From contig NZ_LMDV01000008.1 of assembly GCF_001425175.1 (NCBI RefSeq), forward strand, positions 791,494 to 855,493: 64,000 nt of DNA. The letters run 5' to 3'. This DNA is from Nocardioides sp. Root1257. Its GTDB lineage: Bacteria > Actinomycetota > Actinomycetes > Propionibacteriales > Nocardioidaceae. Below are positions 55,820-64,000 of this stretch, one piece after another; position 1 is the first letter of the stretch; the number at the start of each line of letters is the position of its first letter. A program made the position numbers and the translations under genes. The notes beneath the pieces were generated by a model. The model searched no databases. It saw only the letters and a list, made by a program, of their open reading frames with translations, and had not been told where the DNA came from.

Positions 55820-56824
55820 ATGCCACGACCGATCACGCTGTTCACCGGCCAGTGGGCCGACCTGCCGTTCGAGGAGGTGGCCCGGCTCGCGTCCGAGTGG
55901 GGGTACGACGGCCTCGAGATCGCCTGCTGGGGCGACCACCTCGACCCGTGGCAGGCCGACGACGAGGGCTACGCCCAGGGCAAGCTCGACCTGCTGGAGA
56001 AGTACGGCCTGGGCGTCTACGCGATCTCCAACCACCTCAAGGGCCAGGCCGTCTGCGACGACCCGATCGACGCTCGTCACGAGGCGATCCTCTCCGCGAA
56101 GGTCTGGGGCGACGGCGACCCCGAGGGCGTGCGGCAGCGGGCGGCCGAGGAGATGAAGATGACCGCCCGCCTCGCGCAGCAGCTCGGCGTGAAGACCGTC
56201 GTCGGCTTCACCGGCTCCTCGATCTGGAAGTACGTCGCGATGTTCCCGCCGGCCACCGAGGAGATGGTCGCCGCCGGCTACCGCGACTTCGCCGACCGCT
56301 GGAACCCGATCCTGGACGTCTTCGACGAGTGCGGCGTGCGCTTCGCCCACGAGGTGCACCCCTCCGAGATCGCCTACGACTACTGGACGACGGTCGCGAC
56401 GATGGAGGCGATCGGGCACCGCGAGGCGTTCGGCCTCAACTGGGACCCGTCGCACTTCGTGTGGCAGGACCTCGACCCGGCCGGCTTCCTGTGGGACTTC
56501 AAGGACCGGATCTACCACGTCGACTGCAAGGACGCGAAGCGTCAGACGGGCAACGGTCGCAACGGCCGGATGGGCTCGCACCTGCCGTGGGCCGACCCCC
56601 GGCGTGGCTGGGACTTCGTGTCCACCGGCCACGGCGACGTCCCGTGGGAGCAGTGCTTCCGGATGCTCAACACCATCGGGTACGACGGCCCGATCTCGGT
56701 CGAGTGGGAGGACGCCGGCATGGACCGCCTCGTCGGCGCTCCCGAGGCTCTCGAGTTCGTCCGCCGGCTCGCCTTCGACGCTCCGGAGGCCGCGTTCGAC
56801 GCGGCGTTCTCCACGAAGGAGTAG
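55820..56824 (+). CDS. Sugar phosphate isomerase/epimerase (AP-endonuclease-2 family), cytosolic
   Basis: This is a 334-residue TIM-barrel protein. [51 protein letters not shown] (Glu/His metal site), [25 protein letters not shown] and [15 protein letters not shown] (second Glu) are AP_endonuc_2 landmarks. Proteins of this fold isomerise, epimerise or eliminate ketosugars, and some act on 3-keto-glycosides. ATG 55820 has GGAAGGA about 6 nt upstream. It follows xylA by 23 bp. Confidence 0.9.
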   Translation: MPRPITLFTGQWADLPFEEVARLASEWGYDGLEIACWGDHLDPWQADDEGYAQGKLDLLEKYGLGVYAISNHLKGQAVCDDPIDARHEAILSAKVWGDGDPEGVRQRAAEEMKMTARLAQQLGVKTVVGFTGSSIWKYVAMFPPATEEMVAAGYRDFADRWNPILDVFDECGVRFAHEVHPSEIAYDYWTTVATMEAIGHREAFGLNWDPSHFVWQDLDPAGFLWDFKDRIYHVDCKDAKRQTGNGRNGRMGSHLPWADPRRGWDFVSTGHGDVPWEQCFRMLNTIGYDGPISVEWEDAGMDRLVGAPEALEFVRRLAFDAPEAAFDAAFSTKE

Positions 56825-56870
56825 CACCACCGCACCGCACACATGTCAATCTCGGGAAAGGAACCACCTC

Positions 56871-57833
56871 ATGTGTTTCGGCTATGACGGCGAGAGCGCG
56901 CTGCGCGACTCGCTCGACCGCAAGGGCGCCAGTCGCCGTACGTTGTTCCGCGGAGCGGCGGCCGGTGTCGCCGGCGCCGCCGTGCTGGGGAGCGGCGTGG
57001 CCGCACCCGCGTCCGCATCGAAGGGCCGGGGCCATGGCCACGGTCATGGCTGCCGGTCGGTGCCGCACGACGAGATCAGCATCCAGCTCTACACGCTGCG
57101 CGCGGCGATGAGCACGCCCGAAGGTGTGGACCTGGTGCTGACCCGGCTCGCGCAGTACGGCTACGAGAAGGTCGAGCTCGCCGGGCTCTACGGGCGTACG
57201 GCGAGCGCGATGCGTGCGCAGCTGAACGACCTCGGGATCCGGGCGTCCTCGAGCCACGACGGCATCAGCGCCGACGCCGCGGCCCTGCGCGTCAAGCTCG
57301 AGAACGCGCTGATCCTGGGACAGAGGTACGTCAATGTGCCGTACCTCAACTCGACCTCGCTCGCCGACTGGCAGCGCTGGGCCGACCAGATGAACGCGGA
57401 GGCGGCGGTCGCGAAGCGCTACGGGCTCCGCTACGGCTACCACAACCACGCCCACGAGTTCACGATCGACCTCGGCGGCGGGCTGACCCCGTGGGAGGTG
57501 CTGACCTCGCGGCTGGACCGCAAGCTGGTGCACCTCGAGGTCGACCTCTACTGGGCCTACACGGGAGGGGTGAACACCGGCGCGGCCGATCCCGACCGGT
57601 TCGCGATCGACGTGATCCGCGAGGCGCCGCAGACGGTCCGGCAGTTCCACGTGAAGGACCGCGACGCCGCCACCGGCGACATGTGCGACCTCGGCACCGG
57701 CGTCGTCGACTTCCCGCGGATCTTCCGCAGCCACACGGTGGAGGAGTACATCGTCGAGAACGACACCCCTGACGTCTCGCCGCTCACCAGCGCCGCCGTC
57801 GGCCACCTCTACCTCGACCACGTGGAGTACTGA
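56871..57833 (+). CDS. Sugar phosphate isomerase/epimerase-type TIM-barrel protein, Tat-exported
   Basis: This is a 320-residue protein. A twin-arginine signal SRRTLFRGAAAGVAGAAVLG (Arg22-Arg23) ends near ASAS (about residue 50). A Gly/His-rich linker GRGHGHGHGC (residues 53-61) is followed by the TIM barrel: EISIQLYTLRAAMSTPEGVDLVLTRLAQYGYEKVELAGLYG, YGYHNHAHEFT, LVHLEVDLYWAYTGG, VRQFHVKDRDA and VEEYIVENDTP, which supply the metal-site Glu, His and Asp. Export of a ketosugar-acting barrel implies that the substrate is processed outside the membrane. It is the last gene of the island. Confidence 0.88.
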   Translation: MCFGYDGESALRDSLDRKGASRRTLFRGAAAGVAGAAVLGSGVAAPASASKGRGHGHGHGCRSVPHDEISIQLYTLRAAMSTPEGVDLVLTRLAQYGYEKVELAGLYGRTASAMRAQLNDLGIRASSSHDGISADAAALRVKLENALILGQRYVNVPYLNSTSLADWQRWADQMNAEAAVAKRYGLRYGYHNHAHEFTIDLGGGLTPWEVLTSRLDRKLVHLEVDLYWAYTGGVNTGAADPDRFAIDVIREAPQTVRQFHVKDRDAATGDMCDLGTGVVDFPRIFRSHTVEEYIVENDTPDVSPLTSAAVGHLYLDHVEY

Positions 57834-57840
57834 CGGGCGA

Positions 57841-57929
57841 GTGGTTTCGAGACGGTTGCTAGCGCAACCTCCTCGACCACCGACTTCCGGTGGTTGAGGA
57901 AGGCGCGCTTGCGCCTGTCTCGAAACCAC
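57841..57929. repeat. Three-hairpin palindromic repeat
   Basis: Outer arms GTGGTTTCGAGAC (57841-57853) and GTCTCGAAACCAC (57917-57929) are exact inverse complements. Inside are three further stems: GGTTGC/GCAACC, CTCGACCACCG/CGGTGGTTGAG (one G-T) and AGGCGC/GCGCCT. The 89-bp element lies between the Tat TIM-barrel gene and dinG, which has its own promoter. This pattern recurs as a dispersed repeat in Nocardioides-like genomes as far as I recall; a partial relative is at 2982-3021. Confidence 0.85.
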
Positions 57930-57967
57930 CCTGGGGACGGCGACGCGCACCGGTCGGCAGGCGCGGC

Positions 57968-57973
57968 TAGGGT
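57968..57973 (+). promoter_or_regulatory. -10 hexamer of leaderless dinG promoter
   Basis: TAGGGT, 6 nt before GTG 57980. Confidence 0.5.
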
Positions 57974-57979
57974 TCTCGG

Positions 57980-59941
57980 GTGCCTGAGACCCCCACCGTC
58001 AGCGAGCTGCTGCAGACCGCCGTGACGGCACTCGGCGGGCAGGAGCGGGCCGGTCAGGTGCAGATGGCCGAGGCCGTCACCGAGGCGATGGAGGGCGAGC
58101 AGCACCTGCTCGTCCAGGCCGGCACCGGCACCGGCAAGTCGCTGGCCTACCTGGTCCCGAGCCTGCTGCACCGGGACCGGGTCGTGGTCGCGACGGCGAC
58201 GCTCGCGCTCCAGCACCAGCTGGTCGAGCGCGACCTGCCGCGCCTCGTCGACGCGGTGAAGGACAGTGGCGTCGACACGTCGTACGCCGTGCTCAAGGGC
58301 CGCTCCAACTACGCCTGCCTGCACCGCATCCGCGAGGGCGTGCCCGACGAGCAGGGCGCGCTCGAGGTGGTGCTGCCCGAGGGCTCGCTCGGCAAGAAGG
58401 TGCTCGAGCTGCGCACCTGGGCCGAGTCCGAGGTCGAGGGCAAGGGCAGCGGCGAGCGCGACCGCGCGCCCCGGCACACCGACCGGGAGTGGCGCCAGGT
58501 CAGCGTCAACCACCGTGAGTGCCTGGGCGCGGCCAAGTGCCCGTTCGGGCAGGAGTGCTTCGCCGAGCTGGCCCGGGAGAAGGCGCACCGCTCGCACCTC
58601 GTCGTCACCAACCACTCCCTGCTCGCGATCGACGCGATCGAGGGCGTGCCGATGATCCCGGAGTACGACGTCGTCGTGATCGACGAGGCCCACGAGCTGA
58701 CGACGCGGGTGACCCAGGCCGCCACCGACGAGCTCTGGGCGGCCGAGGTCGAGCGCGCCGCGCGCCGCAGCCAGCGCCACGTCGAGGGTGACCAGGCCGA
58801 CGACCTCGCCGACGCGGCCGACGCGCTCCGCGACGCGATCTCCGAGGCCAGCCCCGGACGCTTCGACCGGATCCCCGAGCAGCTCTCCGACGCCCTGGTG
58901 CTGGTGCGCGACGCGGCCCGCGCGTGCGTGTCGGCCTACCCCAAGACGACCGAGGACGCCGACGCGGGGCTGACCCAGGCGAAGGGTGCCGTGCAGGAGG
59001 TCTTCGCGACCGCCGATCGGATGGCCGCCGACCTCGACTCCGACGTCCTCTGGATGTCGGAGGGCACCGAGCGGATGCCACCTCGCCTCTGCGTCGCGCC
59101 GCTCCAGGTGTGGGGCCCGATGCGCGACAAGCTGCTGGCCGACAAGACCGTGGTGTTCACGTCGGCGACCCTGATGCTCGGTGGCGACTTCTCCACCGTC
59201 GCGACCAGCGTCGGCCTCAAGCCCTCGGAGCGCGTCGACGGCCCGGCGGAGCGCACCGACGGCGCGATGCCGTGGCGCGGGCTGGACGTCGGTAGCCCCT
59301 TCGACTACGGCCGCCAGGGCATCCTGTACGTCGCGCGCCACCTCCCGCCGCCCGGTCGCGACGGCATGAGCACCGCGATGCTCGATGAGATCGTCGAGCT
59401 CGTCGACGCCGCCGAGGGCCGCACGCTAGGGCTCTTCTCGTCCCGCCGAGCGGCCGAGGCCGCGGCCGAGGTGGTCCGCGAGCGGCTGCCCCACCTGACC
59501 ACCCTGGCGCAGGGCGACGCGCAGCTGCCCGAGCTGGCGGCGCAGTTCGTCGGCGACCCGCACACCTGCCTCTTCGGCACCCTCAGCCTGTGGCAGGGGC
59601 TCGACGTCCCGGGGGACACCTGCCAGCTGGTGCTCATCGACCGGATCCCGTTCCCGCGCCCGGACGACCCGCTGCTCAGCGCGCGCCAGAAGGCCGCCGA
59701 CCAGGCCGGCGGCAACGGGTTCATGCAGGTGGCCGCCACCCATGCCGCGCTGCTGCTCGCGCAGGGCGCCGGGCGGCTGATCCGCACGCACACCGACCGC
59801 GGCGTCGTCGCGGTGCTCGACCCGCGGCTCGCGACCGCGCGCTACGGCTCGTTCCTCAGGGCCAGCCTGCCGCCGATGTGGACGACGACCGACCCCGCCG
59901 TCGTACGACAGGCGTTGAAGAGGTTGTCAGCCGATCGTTGA
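57980..59941 (+). CDS. dinG: ATP-dependent DNA helicase, DinG/XPD family
   Basis: This is a 653-residue SF2 Fe-S helicase. QAGTGTGKSLAYLVPSL is the Walker A, VIDEAHEL the DEAH box, and four Cys (ACLHRIREG, HRECLGAAKCPFGQECF) are positioned for the 4Fe-4S cluster. SATLMLGGDF, LFSSRRAAEAAAEVVRERL, FGTLSLWQGLDVPGDTC and GAGRLIRTHTDRGVVAVLDPRL are helicase motifs III-VI. It unwinds forked or R-loop DNA in repair. GTG 57980 follows a -10 by 6 nt. In actinobacteria a dinG-like gene follows hflX; here the sugar island separates them. It overlaps the convergent protease by 15 bp. Confidence 0.93.
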   Translation: MPETPTVSELLQTAVTALGGQERAGQVQMAEAVTEAMEGEQHLLVQAGTGTGKSLAYLVPSLLHRDRVVVATATLALQHQLVERDLPRLVDAVKDSGVDTSYAVLKGRSNYACLHRIREGVPDEQGALEVVLPEGSLGKKVLELRTWAESEVEGKGSGERDRAPRHTDREWRQVSVNHRECLGAAKCPFGQECFAELAREKAHRSHLVVTNHSLLAIDAIEGVPMIPEYDVVVIDEAHELTTRVTQAATDELWAAEVERAARRSQRHVEGDQADDLADAADALRDAISEASPGRFDRIPEQLSDALVLVRDAARACVSAYPKTTEDADAGLTQAKGAVQEVFATADRMAADLDSDVLWMSEGTERMPPRLCVAPLQVWGPMRDKLLADKTVVFTSATLMLGGDFSTVATSVGLKPSERVDGPAERTDGAMPWRGLDVGSPFDYGRQGILYVARHLPPPGRDGMSTAMLDEIVELVDAAEGRTLGLFSSRRAAEAAAEVVRERLPHLTTLAQGDAQLPELAAQFVGDPHTCLFGTLSLWQGLDVPGDTCQLVLIDRIPFPRPDDPLLSARQKAADQAGGNGFMQVAATHAALLLAQGAGRLIRTHTDRGVVAVLDPRLATARYGSFLRASLPPMWTTTDPAVVRQALKRLSADR

Positions 59942-61549
59942 GAGCCGGTAGCGCATCGGTGCGTTGTTGTCCTTGGGCCGGCCGCTGCACGAGTAGTGGA
60001 CCGGGTCGTCGGCCTGGGCGGTCCAGCAGCGGTAGCGGATCCCGGCGTTCGACAGCGTCACGTCGACCCGGGTGGTGGTGCGACCGGAGAACGGGACGAC
60101 CACGCGAGCGTTGCCAGCCTTCGAGAGTCGCACGAAGGTCGCCTTCGACCGGCCCGACTTGTCGTACCTGGTGACGACGGCGGCCGCCCCGGTCTTCGGG
60201 CGGGGGAGCGCCAGGTCGATCCGCAGCCGCTTGCCGCGCAGGGCGGCGCTGGGCTTGACCTGCACGGTGCCGGTCGAGAGGTGGTCGATGAGGAGGCGCT
60301 GCCACGGCGTGCTGTGCTTGCGGGGGGTGAAGGTCCACGACTTCGCCGCGCCGGCCGCGCGGTAGAAGCGGCCCTCCTCGTAGGTGCGCGACGGCCGCCG
60401 GTTGGCGTCGCCGAACTGTGCGTAGACGTGGCGCAGGTCGGTCTTCCGGCTCGCGAGCTCGCGCGCCACCGCCTGGATCGAGTAGTTGTCCGGGCCGCCG
60501 CTCGAGGCGTCGACCCGCTGCCACAGCCGGCGCATGATCACCGGCAGACCACCCTGGGCCTGGGGGAAGCGCTCGGTGAGGTAGCGGAAGAAGATCCACT
60601 CGCCGTACTGGCGAGGGGCGCACGAGTAGCAGCTGAGGAACTGGTCGAGAGGCTTGCGCGGCTGGCGCATCGGGCTCTGCGAGAGGTACTGACGGTTGTC
60701 GTCGATGTCGTCGTAGACCTCGTCCTCCGCCCACGTCGCGGTCGCCTCCATGAACCAGGCGTCCTCCTCGTAGTCGTAGGCGAACTGGGTGGCGTGGAAG
60801 AGCTCGTGCGCAGCGGTCACCCGCAGGTTGTCGAGCGCGGTCTGGCCACCCGCCCACGAGTAGTCGCTGCTGAAGGTGCAGTACGCCGGGGTGTCGTAGG
60901 GGCCCTTGCTCGGCGGCGCGTGGTCGGTGTTGCAGTAGCCGTAGAGCCCCACCCCGAGGTCGGTGATGTAGACGTCGAGCTTGGCGTCGCCGCCGACGGT
61001 GCCGTCCGACTTCGGCGCCCGGTAGCCCGCCGTCTGGTAGGTGTCGAGCACGTGGGTGGCGATCGCACCGACCTGGTTGATGTAGTCCGGGCTGACCGTG
61101 CCGTTGTCCCAGTGCACGCGCACCGAGCCGAAGTCGCTCCACACCTCGTCGGCCCAGCCCTCGGACGTCGGCGGGCGGCTCAGCAGCGCGGCTGCGCGGG
61201 CTCGCTCGCCGCTCGGGAGGTCGGCCTGGCGCAGCCGGAGGTCGCGCAGGGCCAGCGTCAGGTCGCGGCCGTCGTCCGTGGTCCTCTCGGGCACGGGAGA
61301 CTCGGTCGACCGGTCGTCGGCCGGTGCCGGCGAAAGCAGCTCCTCCACGTCGTCGAGGGCGTCGAGGGCGTCGACGGCGGCATCGGTCGCGTCGGTCGCC
61401 CCGGTGGTCGCAGTCGGTGTGGTGTTCGTGACTGCGGGGTCGGGATCCGTGCCGTCGGCGTAGCCGGGGGCGGCGACCGCCCCGAGGGCCAGCACGGCCA
61501 CCAGCAGGCCGGTGGTGGGCAGGGTCAGTCGACCGAGAGGAGTTCGCAC
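59927..61549 (-). CDS. Secreted zinc metallopeptidase (MXAN_6640-like)
   Basis: This is a 540-residue protein starting at GTG 61549. A signal peptide (LTLPTTGLLVAVLALGAVAAP, cut near GYADG) and an acidic Ala/Asp-rich linker precede a domain with RVTAAHELFHATQFAYDYEEDAWFMEATATWAEDEV; HELFH (His248 first) is HEXXH with a third ligand Glu in EATATW. The arrangement fits putative MXAN_6640-type metallopeptidases. The C-terminal part is beta-rich (KPSAALRGKRLRIDLALPRPKTGAAAVVTRYDKSG) and may bind a surface. The substrate is unknown. It overlaps dinG by 15 bp. Confidence 0.85.
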   Translation of the reverse strand: MRTPLGRLTLPTTGLLVAVLALGAVAAPGYADGTDPDPAVTNTTPTATTGATDATDAAVDALDALDDVEELLSPAPADDRSTESPVPERTTDDGRDLTLALRDLRLRQADLPSGERARAAALLSRPPTSEGWADEVWSDFGSVRVHWDNGTVSPDYINQVGAIATHVLDTYQTAGYRAPKSDGTVGGDAKLDVYITDLGVGLYGYCNTDHAPPSKGPYDTPAYCTFSSDYSWAGGQTALDNLRVTAAHELFHATQFAYDYEEDAWFMEATATWAEDEVYDDIDDNRQYLSQSPMRQPRKPLDQFLSCYSCAPRQYGEWIFFRYLTERFPQAQGGLPVIMRRLWQRVDASSGGPDNYSIQAVARELASRKTDLRHVYAQFGDANRRPSRTYEEGRFYRAAGAAKSWTFTPRKHSTPWQRLLIDHLSTGTVQVKPSAALRGKRLRIDLALPRPKTGAAAVVTRYDKSGRSKATFVRLSKAGNARVVVPFSGRTTTRVDVTLSNAGIRYRCWTAQADDPVHYSCSGRPKDNNAPMRYRLSTIG

Positions 61550-61652
61550 GCCCCTACTGTCCCTGACGGGGGCAAGAATCGCCCAACCACGACTCGCCGG
61601 TCCGCTGGACGAGATCATCCGGTGGTCGCGCTCGGCGAGGCGTGCGGGTCAG

Positions 61653-62888
61653 CTACAGGAGCGCGCGGCCGTCGTAGCCGCGCCGGGGCCGACCGACGCC
61701 GAAGTAGGCGGCCAGCGTGGGGGCGACGTCGACGGTGTGGGCGACGCGCGTGTCCGCGCGACGGCGTACGACGGGGTGACCGCCGGAGATGAAGAACGGG
61801 ATCGCCCGGGTCGCCGGGTGGCCGTGGTTGCCGGGGATCGGGTTGGAGGTCGCCGGGTCCGGGTCGCTGAAGCGCCACCCGGCCTTGCAGAAGGCGACCA
61901 CGTCACCGGCCTCCGGCCCGAGACGCAGCCCCCGCGCGCGCCGGTCGTACGCCGCGAGGACGCCCTCCTGCGCGCGGGCGATCGCCCGCATCCGGCGCAC
62001 CGCCTCCTCGTGCCGGGACGACGGTCCGGTCCAGTAGAGGAGGTCGGCGCCACCGTTGTCGGCGATCTCGACGCGGCCGGCGAGGAGCGGGTCGGCGGCG
62101 AGCGGGGCCGTCAGGCTGATCACCTTGTCGGGCGTCGACCAGTCCATCGAGTGGTCGGCCAGCACGATCAGGACCGAGTCGCGCCACTTGTCCTGGTCGT
62201 GCAGGGCGTCGACGAACATGCCGACCTGGGCGTCGGCGTCGGCGAGCGCGAGGCGACGGGTCAGCCGGAGCGAGGTGCCGGAGACGTCGGCGTGCCCGAA
62301 CCGGTCGATGTCGCCGAGGTTGACGAACATCAGGTTCGGGTCGAAGTCCTCGAGCATCGTCAGCGCGGCTCGCATCGTGAAGGCATCGGGGGCGTGCTCG
62401 GTGATCGGCAGCGTCGGCTCCGGCTCCCACCGGTGCGTCGCGCGACCGCCGAAGACGCCGTACAGGTACTCCTTCGAGAGCACCGTGCCGGTCGTGGCGC
62501 CGTGCCGGTTGAGGCGCTCGATCACGGTGTCGCACCGGATGTCGGTGGGCCGGTCCATGTCGCGCACGGTCCGGGCCCGCCGGTCGTAGATCGAGTTGGC
62601 GGGCACGCCGGTGCGGTCGGGCCGCAGGCCGGTCATCATCATCACGTGGTTGGGGATGGTCTCCATCACCGGCATCGACGACGCCCGCGGGAAGCGCAGC
62701 CCCGCGTCGCGCAGCGCGGCGAGCCGCGGGGTCAGGCCGCTGTCGAGCTCGTCGGGACGGCACCCGTCGATGACCAGCACGTAGGCGCGCTTGCGCGGCC
62801 GGGCGGCGTACGCCGCGGCACCGGGCAGGCTCGAGAAGACCAGGCCGGCGGCCCCAGCCTTGAGTACGGTACGGCGCTCGAGGCTCAT
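61653..62888 (-). CDS. Nucleotide pyrophosphatase/phosphodiesterase-like protein, Tat-exported
   Basis: This is a 411-residue alkaline-phosphatase-superfamily protein. LERRTVLKAGAAGLVFSSLPG is a twin-arginine signal. AYVLVIDGCRPDELDSGLTPRL contains the first metal Asp; SMPVMETIPNHVMMMTGLRPDRTG contains the nucleophile Thr and metal residues; GDIDRFGHAD, VLADHSMDWS and PGNHGHPATRAIPFFISGG hold the remaining Asp/His ligands. It is likely an extracellular phosphodiesterase or pyrophosphatase. ATG 62888 overlaps the stop of the PhoD gene (ATGA), so the two form one unit for phosphate release. Confidence 0.9.
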   Translation of the reverse strand: MSLERRTVLKAGAAGLVFSSLPGAAAYAARPRKRAYVLVIDGCRPDELDSGLTPRLAALRDAGLRFPRASSMPVMETIPNHVMMMTGLRPDRTGVPANSIYDRRARTVRDMDRPTDIRCDTVIERLNRHGATTGTVLSKEYLYGVFGGRATHRWEPEPTLPITEHAPDAFTMRAALTMLEDFDPNLMFVNLGDIDRFGHADVSGTSLRLTRRLALADADAQVGMFVDALHDQDKWRDSVLIVLADHSMDWSTPDKVISLTAPLAADPLLAGRVEIADNGGADLLYWTGPSSRHEEAVRRMRAIARAQEGVLAAYDRRARGLRLGPEAGDVVAFCKAGWRFSDPDPATSNPIPGNHGHPATRAIPFFISGGHPVVRRRADTRVAHTVDVAPTLAAYFGVGRPRRGYDGRALL

Positions 62889-64000
62889 CGCGGCCCACCC
62901 GGAAGGGGCTCGGCCACCTGCTCGACGCGACCCGTGCCGGTCTTCGTGGCGTACGACGTCGACCAGGTGATCGGGGTGGTGCGGTCGGCGCGGTCGCCGA
63001 TGACGTACCAGTCCATCTGTGCGCGGGTGGCGGTGATGTCGAGCACCGAGAACCCGTGGCTGTCGAAGTCGAGGTACTTGATGTGCCGGTTGTTGGCCTT
63101 GATCGCCGTCTCGACGGCCACGCTCGTGGTGCGCGGCGGCGTGCCGGTGATGTCCTTGAGGTTGCTGGAGGTGACCGACGAGCAGACGAACTCGACCCCG
63201 GCCGAGTCGCCGACGGGGTACGTCGAGGCGTCGTACGGCAGCTCGCACGCCCAGCCCGAGTGGATGTCGCCGGTGATGAAGAGCGCGTCGGTGACCTGGT
63301 GGTCGCGGATGTGCTCGAAGACCTCGCGCCGGTCGTGGGTGTAGCCGTCCCACTGGTCGAGGTTGTAGGCGACGCCGTCGCGCGGCAGCAGGCCGGTCAC
63401 GTCGTTGACCGGGTCGACCAGGTCGTGCGGCACCGAGCCGAACTCGACCGGCGCGATCATCACCGGGTTCCCCACGACCTTCCACTGGGCGCCGGCGCGC
63501 TTCAGGCCGCCCTTGAGCCAGTCCATCTGCTGGCGGCCGGTGATGGTGCGGTCGGCAGCGTCCGCGTCCGCGCCGGGCGTCTTCAGCTGTCCGTCGCGAT
63601 AGCTGCGCAGGTCGAGCATGCTCAGCTCCGCGAGGGTCCCGAAGCGGAAGCGGCGGAAGAGCCGGTCCCCGTCGCCGAGCCGGGCGGTGCCGTCGAGGCG
63701 CACCGGCATCCACTCGTCGTACGCGCGGTGCGCGCGGGCCCGGCGGCGGTGGTAGTCGCCCTCGCCGAGGTCGGGGTTGTGGTTCTCCGCCCCGTCCTTC
63801 CACTGGTCGTTGGCGACCTCGTGGTCGTCCCAGGTGATGATCCAGGGGTACTTCGCGTGCAGGTCCTGGAGGTCGCGGTCCTGCTTGTACTGCGCGTGCC
63901 GCTGGCGGTAGTCGGGCAGCGACACCATCTCGTGCGCGGGCACGTGGGAGCGGATGTCGCGGTCGTCGGAGCCGTAGCCGTACTGGCCGGGTCCGTACTC
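62885..64000 (-). CDS. PhoD family alkaline phosphatase (5' truncated at window edge)
   Basis: The gene extends past the window; 372 codons are visible and the start is missing. SLPDYRQRHAQYKQDRDLQDLHAKYPWIITWDDHEVANDQW is the metal-binding centre of PhoD, LSMLDLRSYRD follows, and FITGDIHSGWACELPYD contains the Asp/His of the C-terminal metal site. It hydrolyses phosphodiesters outside the cell using Ca and Fe. Together with the PhoD at 39388 it makes two PhoD-like genes in this window, of different lengths. The 3' end is ATGA-coupled to the nucleotide pyrophosphatase-like gene. Confidence 0.9.
   Translation of the reverse strand, partial: EYGPGQYGYGSDDRDIRSHVPAHEMVSLPDYRQRHAQYKQDRDLQDLHAKYPWIITWDDHEVANDQWKDGAENHNPDLGEGDYHRRRARAHRAYDEWMPVRLDGTARLGDGDRLFRRFRFGTLAELSMLDLRSYRDGQLKTPGADADAADRTITGRQQMDWLKGGLKRAGAQWKVVGNPVMIAPVEFGSVPHDLVDPVNDVTGLLPRDGVAYNLDQWDGYTHDRREVFEHIRDHQVTDALFITGDIHSGWACELPYDASTYPVGDSAGVEFVCSSVTSSNLKDITGTPPRTTSVAVETAIKANNRHIKYLDFDSHGFSVLDITATRAQMDWYVIGDRADRTTPITWSTSYATKTGTGRVEQVAEPLPGGPR

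Overview
This window is chromosomal DNA from a very high-G+C actinobacterium. Gene content and order point to Nocardioides or a close relative in the Nocardioidaceae. The clues are an RpfB-type resuscitation factor, an actinobacterial protein O-mannosyltransferase beside rsmI, a TamR/tam pair, an F420-type luciferase-like oxidoreductase, a mycothiol-type TIGR03086 protein, many GTG starts, and many apparent leaderless promoters (TANNNT followed 6-9 nt later by ATG or GTG). No rRNA, tRNA, CRISPR array, transposase or phage gene was seen, and no stretch longer than 300 bases lacks a gene.

Two ancestral actinobacterial housekeeping backbones are present, each interrupted by accessory genes. Backbone 1 (about 3.0-17.4 kb) is pmt | rsmI - alpha/beta hydrolase - tatD | rpfB | rsmA(ksgA) - ispE - ABC-F ATPase. 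An alpha/beta hydrolase lies between tatD and rpfB, and a large secreted M6 metalloprotease lies between rpfB and rsmA. Backbone 2 (about 26.6-60 kb) is miaB - peptidase S51 ... miaA ... dapF ... hflX ... dinG. Its accessory genes include a six-gene run of small acidic proteins plus a Nudix hydrolase (29.7-31.2 kb), an AraC-DinB fusion, ggt, SDR, PhoD and LysR/MFS genes, and an 11-kb sugar island (46.9-57.8 kb).

Between the backbones (17.6-25 kb) lie a TamR-like repressor with divergent tam and two near-palindromic operators, a patatin, an LLM oxidoreductase-kinase pair, and a NarL-type two-component system. The window ends with secreted enzymes: a zinc metallopeptidase, a nucleotide pyrophosphatase-like phosphodiesterase and a truncated PhoD phosphatase.

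The sugar island has two ROK repressors, an ABC importer (ATPase, permease, binding lipoprotein), a Gfo/Idh oxidoreductase, a xylose isomerase, and two AP-endonuclease-2-type TIM-barrel proteins, one with a Tat signal. It looks like an uptake-and-catabolism unit. Whether the substrate is xylose, an inositol or a glycoside handled through a 3-keto intermediate cannot be decided from sequence alone.

The least expected signal is a set of unrelated small repeats placed at critical gene junctions. (i) Two 98-bp palindromic elements in opposite orientation, about 83% identical by hand count, lie at tail-to-tail junctions (7280-7377, 17477-17574); one supplies the last codons and stop of a hydrolase. 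(ii) An 83-bp inverted/direct repeat lies in frame inside the ABC-F gene (17125-17207). (iii) A MIRU-like tandem 71-bp unit encodes two ATGA-coupled 24-codon mini-ORFs between transporter genes (51034-51175). (iv) A 161-bp element with 24-bp terminal inverted repeats sits exactly between two divergent leaderless promoters (31181-31341). (v) A three-hairpin palindrome (57841-57929) has a partial relative at 2982-3021.
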